Of a DNA stretch of 11,905 nt, positions 6,341 through 11,905 are shown piece after piece. The stretch's first letter is position 1. Every line of letters begins with the position of its first letter. The position numbers and the translations under genes are program-made. The DNA is from Pyrinomonadaceae bacterium (GTDB taxonomy: Bacteria > Acidobacteriota > Blastocatellia > Pyrinomonadales > Pyrinomonadaceae). The notes below the pieces were generated by a model. The model saw only the letters and a program-made list of their open reading frames with translations. It was not told the DNA's origin and ran no database searches. The stretch covers positions 1 to 11,905 of the forward strand of contig JACDAW010000007.1 of the NCBI GenBank assembly GCA_013695245.1. Direction: 5' to 3'.

Positions 6341-7846
6341 TTAGTAAAGATTACCTTCGCGCTTACCGCCCGTGTAATCCACATAAACGATTTTCAGTTC
6401 GGTGTAGAAATCGAGCGCGGCTGAGCCAAGTTCGCGGTCACCGATGCCGGTGGCTTTTGTGCCGCCGAATGGAATGTGAGCTTCGCCGCCCGTCGTCGGA
6501 GAGTTGATGTGGGTTACTCCGGTTTCAATTTCATCAACGAAGCGGAAGATGCGATTCGCATCCTTAGTGATAATCGCGGAAGAAAGCCCGTATTCGGAAT
6601 CGTTTGCCACTTGCAACGCCTCGTCGAAATCTTTAACGCGAAGCACCGACAGGACGGGGCCGAAAATCTCTTCGCGGGCTATCGTCATGTCCGGCTTAAC
6701 GTGATCGAAGACGGTCGGCTTGATGAAAAAGCCGCGACTTAAATTTTCATCTTCGGTGTGCGCGCCGCCACACAAAAGCGTCGCCCCGTCCTCGCGCCCC
6801 GCTTCGATGTAGCGCAACACGGTCTTGTATTGCGACTCGTCAACGCTCGGCCCCATCTGCGTCTGAGGATCGCTCCCGTCGCCTAAGCGCATAGATTCAG
6901 CGCGCTTGACGAGACGCGAAACGAATTCGTCAGCAACTTCGTTGACCACAATCGCGCGGCTCGTCGCCGAGCATCTCTGACCCGTAGAACCGAACGCGCC
7001 GTTTGCCGCCGCTTCAACCGCGAGGTCGAGATCGGCGTCTTCCATTACCACAATCGGATTCTTGCCGCCCATCTCGCCCAACATCTTTGCGCCGCGCTTC
7101 GCCACCTGTTCGTACAGACGGATGCCGACATCGTTAGAGCCGGTGAAAGAAACAGCGCGCACGGCTTTATGATTGATGATCTCATCGCCAGCTTCTGCGC
7201 CCGATCCAATCACGAGATTAAGCGCGCCCGGTGGCACTCCGGCTTCATTGAAAAGCTCAACAAGGCGCACGGATATGGCGGGCGTCAAGGTCGCAGGCTT
7301 AAAGACAACAGTGTTTCCGGCAACGAGCGCGGGCGTGATCTTCCAGACCGGAATGGCGACGGGAAAATTCCAAGGCGTGACGCACGCAACAACGCCGAGC
7401 GGTTGCTTAATCGTGTAAGCTAAATTTGATGGAAGCTCTGAGTGAATCGTTTCACCATTCATGCGCCGCGCTTCGCCCGCGTTAAATTCCGCGATATTTG
7501 CCGCGCGCTGAATCTCGCCGCGCGACTCAGCGAGAGTCTTGCCCTGCTCGCGCGTGAGAAGTTTCGCCAGCTCCTCCTTATTATCTTCGAGCAAACGTCC
7601 GAAGCGGGCGATGATGCGTCCGCGCGCAGGCGCGGGCGTCTGCCGCCAGTCACGGAAAGCGCGGCTCGCCGTTTCAATCGCTTCTCGCGCCTCTTCGCGC
7701 GTCGCCTGTTTCACCAATCCGAGCACGTCGTCGGTGTTCGCCGGATTCGTGTTCTCGATTATTTTAGACGAAGCGGATTCTTTCCACTCGCCATTGATGA
7801 AATTGCGATAGACGATTGACTCTTGCTTCTTGACTGTTCCTGACAT
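6341..7846 (-). CDS. NAD(P)-dependent aldehyde dehydrogenase, alpha-ketoglutaric/succinate semialdehyde dehydrogenase type
   Basis: A 501-residue soluble enzyme of the aldehyde dehydrogenase superfamily that oxidises an aldehyde to an acid. The N-terminus (YRNFINGEWKES..ENTNPANTDDVLG) and overall style resemble alpha-ketoglutaric semialdehyde dehydrogenase (YcbD type) and GabD-like enzymes. Catalytic features are all present: TPWNFP with Asn about 160, FKPA with Lys about 183, GEMGGKNP with Glu about 258, GQRCSA with the nucleophile Cys about 292, and EEIFGPV near 392-398. Length is normal. I chose ATG 7844-7846 because GGAG at 7855-7858 lies 8 bases ahead and family members start here; the frame runs 20 codons further to 7906, through that ribosome site. 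It follows the CDP-alcohol phosphotransferase gene after 94 bases, so it may be a separate unit. The substrate is not certain. Phosphonoacetaldehyde is a context-based alternative without direct support. Confidence 0.93.
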   Translation of the reverse strand: MSGTVKKQESIVYRNFINGEWKESASSKIIENTNPANTDDVLGLVKQATREEAREAIETASRAFRDWRQTPAPARGRIIARFGRLLEDNKEELAKLLTREQGKTLAESRGEIQRAANIAEFNAGEARRMNGETIHSELPSNLAYTIKQPLGVVACVTPWNFPVAIPVWKITPALVAGNTVVFKPATLTPAISVRLVELFNEAGVPPGALNLVIGSGAEAGDEIINHKAVRAVSFTGSNDVGIRLYEQVAKRGAKMLGEMGGKNPIVVMEDADLDLAVEAAANGAFGSTGQRCSATSRAIVVNEVADEFVSRLVKRAESMRLGDGSDPQTQMGPSVDESQYKTVLRYIEAGREDGATLLCGGAHTEDENLSRGFFIKPTVFDHVKPDMTIAREEIFGPVLSVLRVKDFDEALQVANDSEYGLSSAIITKDANRIFRFVDEIETGVTHINSPTTGGEAHIPFGGTKATGIGDRELGSAALDFYTELKIVYVDYTGGKREGNLY

Positions 7847-7854
7847 AACGTTAA

Positions 7855-7858
7855 CTCC
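7855..7858 (-). promoter_or_regulatory. Ribosome binding site deciding the aldehyde dehydrogenase start
   Basis: Minus-strand GGAG, 8 bases before ATG 7846. It favours this start over the longer open frame that begins at 7906. Confidence 0.75.
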
Positions 7859-7940
7859 AATAAATGAAAAGTTTGTTTCAATACTCGCGAGAAACGCTTT
7901 GAGCACGGTAAAGCTCTACGCATGAGCGATGCTGATCGTT

Positions 7941-9311
7941 CTAAGTTTCGGCGCTTGATGCAGCGTCGTGGCGGAAGAGACGATTCGAGTAAAGCTGAAT
8001 CGCCCAGAACAAATTCGCGCCAAGCGCCGCGATAAAAAGGACTATCGGTAACAGGTTGAGCACCGTCAGGATAAAAAGATAATAAGGCAGAACGGGACGC
8101 CGCATCACGAAGTAGGTTTTGCGTCCGAAGCGATAGACGGGGTTATGAGCGTTGTCAAATACGTTGTGCGCTTGGCCTGCTAGTTTACTTGGGTCTTTGG
8201 CAAACTCTTTTCGCTGATAACTAATCGTAAACAGACTTACCAGCGTGCCGAACAATAACGCCACTCCAAGAAAAAGATAAAATTGATTATCGGTTGCACG
8301 ATATAACCCGATGCTGATCCCGACAGCGAACGAGAAGTAGTAAACGAAATCGCAGACGGTCTCGAAGTAACTGCCAAAGGCGGACTCCATTGACTTCAGA
8401 CGCGCAACGCTTCCGTCCATGTGGTCAAACAGCGAAGAGACATAAGAGAGAAGCGCGCCCGTGATGTTAGAGAAATAATCGCCGATGGAAAAGAAATAGC
8501 CTGCTGCGAGACTAACGAAGACGCCCATCACCGAGATCATGTTCGGCGTGATCGGCGTCTTAAGAAGAAGTTTGATAAACGGCAAGGCAATTTTTTTGTT
8601 CCAACGCGCGTGGATGCCGTCCGTCTCCTTCCAGACGTAGCGCAAGATACGCTGCTCTGCTTGGCGCACGTCCGCGCGCGAAGCGATTGTTTGCACAAAG
8701 CCATTGCCGATGTCGAAGTAGGCCGCTTCGCCCGCTTTCACGAGCGCGCGCCCATACTCGCGCCTCTCCTGTGAACTTAAACCGAGCGCGGTTATAAGCG
8801 CTTCGCCCCGGTAAACATCCGCGCCAACTTCACGTCCTGTTAAGTCACGCATCAACGCTTCTTGAGCGGAATACTTTTCGATTACCTTTCCGTCATTCAT
8901 CGTGTAATGCCGCTCGGCTTCCGGTTGATCATCGGGCGTTTTCAAATCAACGGCGACGAGAGCTTTATCGCCCTTCAAGTTTTCATTAACGAGCGCCGAC
9001 AGCGCGCGAAAATCGTAGAGGCGATCTCCGCCTAATAGCAGCACGCCCCTGTTTTGCTCTTTTATCAACTCCGCTTGCAAATCGTTCGTCGTCAGGCGAA
9101 GCACCTTAATGCCAAGTCGTTCACGATTGAGAAAGATTTCGATAGGCGCGCTCGGCTTGTCCAGCGCAACTGTCACGCCCTCAACGCCTGCGCGCTTGAG
9201 ATCAAGGATGACGCGTTTGATGAGCGGCACGCCACTAATTTCGACGAGCGTAAGAGGCGCGCCGTCAAGTGTGTTTTCAGCATCAACGAACAGAACAGCC
9301 CTATTGATCAT
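7941..9311 (-). CDS. Membrane CDP-alcohol phosphotransferase with N-terminal degenerate nucleotidyltransferase domain
   Basis: A 456-residue two-part protein. Residues 1 to about 210 resemble a sugar-nucleotidyltransferase fold (AVLFVDAEN, VEISGVPLIKRVILDLKRAG, LLLGGDRLYD) but lack the GxGTR loop and the catalytic Lys. Residues about 225-445 form the membrane CDP-alcohol phosphotransferase domain: DGIHARWNKKI linker, TPNMISVMG, then D296-H-M-D299-G300-S-V-A303-R304 ... G313-S-Y-F-E317-T-V-C-D321, with several hydrophobic helices to about 440. The layout matches that of bifunctional inositol-phosphate cytidylyltransferase/DIPP synthases. The enzyme would move a phospho- or phosphono-alcohol from a CMP-activated donor to a lipid or alcohol acceptor. 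The third acidic residue of the motif, normally Asp, is Glu here. The start is ATG 9309-9311 with AAGGA at 9320-9324, 8 bases ahead, overlapping the stop region of the preceding gene. It probably shares an operon with the nucleotidyltransferase and flippase-like genes before it. The donor is unknown. Confidence 0.88.
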   Translation of the reverse strand: MINRAVLFVDAENTLDGAPLTLVEISGVPLIKRVILDLKRAGVEGVTVALDKPSAPIEIFLNRERLGIKVLRLTTNDLQAELIKEQNRGVLLLGGDRLYDFRALSALVNENLKGDKALVAVDLKTPDDQPEAERHYTMNDGKVIEKYSAQEALMRDLTGREVGADVYRGEALITALGLSSQERREYGRALVKAGEAAYFDIGNGFVQTIASRADVRQAEQRILRYVWKETDGIHARWNKKIALPFIKLLLKTPITPNMISVMGVFVSLAAGYFFSIGDYFSNITGALLSYVSSLFDHMDGSVARLKSMESAFGSYFETVCDFVYYFSFAVGISIGLYRATDNQFYLFLGVALLFGTLVSLFTISYQRKEFAKDPSKLAGQAHNVFDNAHNPVYRFGRKTYFVMRRPVLPYYLFILTVLNLLPIVLFIAALGANLFWAIQLYSNRLFRHDAASSAET

Positions 9312-9319
9312 TACCGAAT

Positions 9320-9324
9320 TCCTT
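9320..9324 (-). promoter_or_regulatory. Ribosome binding site of the CDP-alcohol phosphotransferase gene
   Basis: Minus-strand AAGGA, 8 bases before ATG 9311. Its first bases are part of the TAA stop of the preceding gene (9323-9325), so the two genes are likely read from one transcript with coupled translation. Confidence 0.7.
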
Positions 9325-10378
9325 ACGCCGACATATTCACTTCGGCTCCGCTATCGCTACTACCGATACCACCACCATCGCGCCCATGTTCAACGGACGA
9401 AGCTCCCGCATCTTTTCTGAAAGCGAACATGAGCGCTAGCAAGCCGTAAGCCGTCCACGCGAGCGTGCGAATTTTTTCGACGAGCGCGAGCGTCACGCCC
9501 GCCGCGAGGCCGAGGCCGAGCGCCTTTAGCAACAAAGCATTCCCGCCCTCAAACACGCCGACCTGCCCCGGCACGAAGAAGAACACGAAATTAACTAATT
9601 TCATCATCGCTTCGATGATAAATGAGGCGGTCACAGTCGCCCGCGCGCCGATGAAACGCAAGATCAGGTAAACCTCCAAGATGTTCGTAAAGTGCGCGCT
9701 TAATTCAAGCGTCAATACGAGGAAGAAGGTTGAGCCACGATGGTTGTAGAAGTCGTAAATGTTTTCTTCAACACTTTGCGCGCCCCCGACCTTTTTTTGA
9801 AACCATTCTTTGCCCGTAACTTTTCCGAGCCACTGTATCAACCTCGTGAGCGCGAAGCTGCGTCGTGCTATCGCACGCTGCGCGATGACGGCCGCCGCCA
9901 CCATAAATAAAGTGATCACGACGCCCATCACCTTAATGCCGCTACTCAAAGTGAATTTGACCAGCAGAAGCGCCATCCCGCTTATCGTGATGAGAATTGC
10001 GCCGAGCGTGTAAGTGAGATTTTCAACGATCACAGATGAAAGTCCATGCACCATCGGCAGACGCTTGCGGATGAGCGCCGCCTTCGACGGCTCGCCGAGC
10101 AGCGGGCCGGTGAAACTGACGTAGCGGATCGCCTCGCCCGCCAAACGCACGTTGAAAAGTTCAAACAACCCGATTCGCTTGCGCTGTCCTTCCTCGATGC
10201 ACTTCATCCACGCCACTGCGCGCAGCAAGTGGCGCACTCCCGACACGAGGATCAAGATTAGAAAACCTGAACCGACGAGTTGGAGCGACTGAAAGATATT
10301 TCCGACTCCAACGCTGTAAAGCAGACCGACGAAAAGAGTGAGGCCGAGGATGAGCGACACCGCTTGAATCTTTTTCAT
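9323..10378 (-). CDS. UPF0104 / lysylphosphatidylglycerol synthase TM-domain family membrane protein (flippase-like)
   Basis: A 351-residue polytopic inner-membrane protein of the family that includes the flippase part of MprF and HpnL-like proteins, thought to move or handle lipids or lipid-linked sugars. Hydrophobic segments are at about 5-24, 33-57, 117-140, 148-168, 217-240, 250-270 and 290-320. Family motifs are AGEAIRYVSFTGPLLGEPSKA (about 80-100), VENLTYTLGA (118-127) and FVPGQVGVFEGG (268-279), close to the PGGLGxxE pattern. A hydrophilic Gly/Ser-rich tail of about 30 residues ends the protein. I chose ATG 10376-10378 because the family begins a few residues before the first helix. 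The open frame continues to 10477, but this overlaps the preceding gene and the extra residues are not hydrophobic or family-like. The gap after the nucleotidyltransferase stop is 14 bases. Between a nucleotidyltransferase and a CDP-alcohol phosphotransferase, a role with the modified lipid product is likely but inferred. Confidence 0.88.
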   Translation of the reverse strand: MKKIQAVSLILGLTLFVGLLYSVGVGNIFQSLQLVGSGFLILILVSGVRHLLRAVAWMKCIEEGQRKRIGLFELFNVRLAGEAIRYVSFTGPLLGEPSKAALIRKRLPMVHGLSSVIVENLTYTLGAILITISGMALLLVKFTLSSGIKVMGVVITLFMVAAAVIAQRAIARRSFALTRLIQWLGKVTGKEWFQKKVGGAQSVEENIYDFYNHRGSTFFLVLTLELSAHFTNILEVYLILRFIGARATVTASFIIEAMMKLVNFVFFFVPGQVGVFEGGNALLLKALGLGLAAGVTLALVEKIRTLAWTAYGLLALMFAFRKDAGASSVEHGRDGGGIGSSDSGAEVNMSA

Positions 10379-10392
10379 CCGCGCCGATGTTG

Positions 10393-11136
10393 TCAAGAGA
10401 CGTGTGCCTCCATGATCTGAGAATGCACTTGTCGTCGCGCTTGCTCTAACTCTTCTTTCACATCTATCTCGATCCACGGCAAGCCTTGTGTAAAACTAAC
10501 TCCGACCGGGAATCTATCAGCAATCAATCGTTCAATCGCATCGGTGAAATAACCCTTGATTTGCCCTTCGTCAATCAGGCGATCAACTTTCTCAAACATC
10601 CGATCGCTTCCCTCTTCCGAGAATTTCACAAGTCCGAGAAAAGTTCCGGAAGCCTCTTCCATCTTCACATGCTTGCCGACAGAGATAACGCGCCCGTCTT
10701 CTATCTTTAACTTCATCGTTTCTTCCAACACTTCCCTGTCTGCGATAAGGCAAACGTCCGCCGAACTGAGCGCGCCGTTTCGCAAAATCTGAGGGTGAAA
10801 CAGCACGTCGGCGTGCAGGCAGAGAAAGGACGTGTTTTTTAAAGATTCCCTCGCCGTCCAAAGCGAATAGATGTTATTCGTGTCGGCGTAGCGCGCGTTG
10901 TGGATGAAAGAAAACTCGAACGGATACCGACCCTGAAGCTGCTCGATCTTTTCCGTCAACAGGTGAGACAAATAACCTGTGACGATGATCACTTCGCTCA
11001 CGTCGCAAATTGCGAGCGCGTCGAGTTGATGCTCCAGCAAAGTCTTGCCGCCGACCTCAAGCAAGCATTTCGGCGTGCTCTCAGTGAGCGGATAGAGCCG
11101 CGTCGAACTACCGGCCGCTAATAAAACAGCTTTCAA
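10393..11136 (-). CDS. Nucleotidyltransferase, LicC/PntC-like (probable CTP-dependent)
   Basis: A 247-residue soluble enzyme of the sugar-nucleotidyltransferase fold. It starts MKAVLLAAGSSTRLYPLT, with the nucleotide-binding loop (6-13), then TPKCLLEVGGKTLLEHQ with the catalytic Lys 23. The stretch NARYADTNNIYSLWTAR (80-96) is characteristic of choline-phosphate (LicC) and 2-aminoethylphosphonate (PntC) cytidylyltransferases. Metal-binding acids are plausible at D110 (LHADVLF) and D225 (WIEID). It would activate a small phosphate or phosphonate with CTP, giving the donor for the CDP-alcohol phosphotransferase two genes on. The start is TTG at 11134-11136, supported by GGAAGG 8 bases ahead at 11145-11150. 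It follows the decarboxylase beta gene after 74 bases. PntC-type function fits the decarboxylase neighbour; a choline- or glycerol-phosphate substrate cannot be excluded. Confidence 0.9.
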   Translation of the reverse strand: MKAVLLAAGSSTRLYPLTESTPKCLLEVGGKTLLEHQLDALAICDVSEVIIVTGYLSHLLTEKIEQLQGRYPFEFSFIHNARYADTNNIYSLWTARESLKNTSFLCLHADVLFHPQILRNGALSSADVCLIADREVLEETMKLKIEDGRVISVGKHVKMEEASGTFLGLVKFSEEGSDRMFEKVDRLIDEGQIKGYFTDAIERLIADRFPVGVSFTQGLPWIEIDVKEELEQARRQVHSQIMEAHVS

Positions 11137-11144
11137 TATAATTA

Positions 11145-11150
11145 CCTTCC
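11145..11150 (-). promoter_or_regulatory. Ribosome binding site supporting a TTG start
   Basis: Minus-strand GGAAGG, 8 bases before TTG 11136 of the nucleotidyltransferase gene. It supports this non-ATG start, which also fits the usual MKAVLLAAG opening of the family. Confidence 0.75.
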
Positions 11151-11210
11151 AAAATTCAATCGCTCGATGCTAACGGTAAGCGATGCGCGCAACTTTGATC
11201 CGAATTTTCC

Positions 11211-11678
11211 CTACCCGATGCTTCCCATAAATCTGCTGAGCATCTCTTCGGGTTCGTATGGTATGCGCGGCGTGCCGTGTTCGTTGCCTGATTCAACGCG
11301 GATCAGTTTCACGTTATGACCTATCGCTTCAAAATCCACCGCCTGCGAACACGTCGGCTGATCTCCGGTCGAAGCATACGTGCCGTTATCAATGATGTAG
11401 TGCGTTAAGTTCGGCAGCGACAGAAACTTCGAGACGGCGAGACTTCCCAGAGACATAAGCGCCGCGCCGTCGCCGTCCAACACGATCACGGGGCGGTCAA
11501 CGGACATCGCCACGCCGATGCCTATGGGCAGCGCACAACCCATGCTGCCGCACATATAGAAATTTTGCGGACGGTCGCGCACGACGAACAGCTCACGACT
11601 GATCATGCCGGTCGTCGCGATCACAAGTTCATCCGTCACGTCTTTCATCACTTGACGGATCGCTTCAATTCTTTTCAT
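11211..11678 (-). CDS. Phosphonopyruvate/sulfopyruvate decarboxylase-type protein, beta (TPP-binding) part, apparently shortened
   Basis: A 155-residue protein matching the C-terminal thiamine-diphosphate-binding half of phosphonopyruvate decarboxylase (Ppd) or ComE of sulfopyruvate decarboxylase. Motifs: TTGMISRELF (22-31), NFYMCGSMGCALPIGIGVAM (39-58), VLDGDGAALM with the GDG of the TPP site (69-71), Asn 98 after 26 residues (IIDNGTYASTGDQPT) and VDFEAIG (114-120). The end, RVESGNEHGTPRIPYEPEEM, matches the family C-terminus, but about 30 residues usually found between VDFEAIA and that segment seem to be missing, without a frame change. The start is ATG 11676-11678 with AGGAG 5 bases ahead at 11684-11688; it overlaps the alpha stop as ATGA, typical of coupled subunits. 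With a nucleotidyltransferase next, phosphonopyruvate decarboxylase (making phosphonoacetaldehyde) is preferred over sulfopyruvate decarboxylase. Activity is doubtful given the gap. Confidence 0.82.
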   Translation of the reverse strand: MKRIEAIRQVMKDVTDELVIATTGMISRELFVVRDRPQNFYMCGSMGCALPIGIGVAMSVDRPVIVLDGDGAALMSLGSLAVSKFLSLPNLTHYIIDNGTYASTGDQPTCSQAVDFEAIGHNVKLIRVESGNEHGTPRIPYEPEEMLSRFMGSIG

Positions 11679-11905
11679 TCCGGCTCCTGTTCCTCGACAA
11701 TCGTGTAATCGCCATACTCCAACAGCTTCATCAGATCGCGCGTGATGCGATACATCTCGAAGTGCTCGAAGGGCGGCGGCGCAAACTGATGAGCAGATGA
11801 ATCGAGAAGCCGTTAGGCTTTAGGAGCGACGTAATAGGATTCACGAGATGTCCGAGTCCTGAGCTTTGCAAATAAACAAGCGGCTTCTTGCCAGCCATAT
11901 ACGCG
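11675..11905 (-). pseudogene. Phosphonopyruvate/sulfopyruvate decarboxylase alpha part, C-terminal end, frameshifted, cut by window edge
   Basis: Translating inward from the right edge gives AYMAGKKPLVYLQSSGLGHL, then VNPITSLLKPNGFSIHLLIS. This is the typical N-terminal-domain stretch of Ppd/ComD proteins (usually LVYxQNSGLGNxxNPLxSL...SIPLLLLI). In this frame it then degenerates and stops at TGA 11731-11733. The following frame (-1 relative to it) reads PFEHFEMYRITRDLMKLLEY, then GDYTIVEEQEPE, and stops at 11675-11677, overlapping the beta start as ATGA. H-x-x-M-x-R-I-T in that frame matches the family's QHxxMGRIT. So the gene seems to have lost 1 or 3n+1 bases between about 11770 and 11788, in a GGGCGGCGGCGC run; about 16 bases would fit the missing W-R-G-x-P-G-x-x-D-E-P-Q region. 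It may be a true mutation or a sequencing/assembly error. The 5' part lies outside the window. Confidence 0.72.

Noticed and set aside
10379..10477. N-terminal extension of the UPF0104 protein reaching into the nucleotidyltransferase gene
   Set aside because: The extra residues are hydrophilic, overlap the end of the preceding gene and do not fit the family; ATG 10378 is better placed.
11762..11800. Programmed -1 ribosomal frameshift in the decarboxylase alpha gene
   Set aside because: No X-XXY-YYZ slippery heptamer was seen; the GC-rich run and the apparent lost residues point to a deletion or a sequence error.

Overview
All recognisable genes in this window lie on the minus strand, so transcription runs from the right-hand end to the left. 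Gaps between genes are short (11 to 119 bases) and no stretch over 300 bases lacks a gene. No tRNA, rRNA, CRISPR array, insertion sequence or integrase was seen. The sequence is fairly GC-rich with many CG/GCG runs, which create long meaningless antisense frames. The Ffh N-terminus and the surface-polysaccharide gene mix suggest a Gram-negative-type bacterium, possibly Acidobacteriota (Blastocatellia-like). That assignment is an impression from protein style, not a proof.

Right part (7941 to 11905): a small cluster that looks built to make and attach a nucleotide-activated head group. In transcription order it holds the alpha part of a phosphonopyruvate/sulfopyruvate-type decarboxylase (cut by the window edge and apparently frameshifted), its beta part (apparently shortened inside), a LicC/PntC-like nucleotidyltransferase, a UPF0104/LPG-synthase-type membrane protein, and a membrane CDP-alcohol phosphotransferase. 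The last carries a degenerate nucleotidyltransferase domain at its N-terminus. My reading is a pathway resembling 2-aminoethylphosphonate (or a related phosphonate) activation with CTP and transfer to a lipid. PEP mutase and a transaminase would have to lie beyond the right edge.

Middle (6341 to 7846): an aldehyde dehydrogenase of the alpha-ketoglutaric semialdehyde / succinate semialdehyde type with all catalytic residues, preceded by its own good ribosome binding site. The 119-base gap after it contains several overlapping inverted repeats.

Left part (695 to 6221): a surface-polysaccharide block. It contains an unknown protein with a likely alpha/alpha-toroid fold, a DUF354 glycosyltransferase-like protein, a polyprenyl-phosphate sugar-1-phosphate transferase that would start a lipid-linked glycan, and an O-antigen-ligase-type membrane protein with an unusual PDZ-like insertion. 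An A/T-rich heptamer-type inverted repeat separates the first two genes.

Left edge (1 to 628): the N-terminal part of Ffh (SRP54), a housekeeping gene cut by the window end.

Most noteworthy points: the pairing of an apparently active nucleotidyltransferase with a 'dead' copy fused to the CDP-alcohol phosphotransferase; a D-to-E change in the latter's catalytic motif; probable decay (or sequence errors) in both decarboxylase subunits; and the PDZ-like domain inside the O-antigen ligase.
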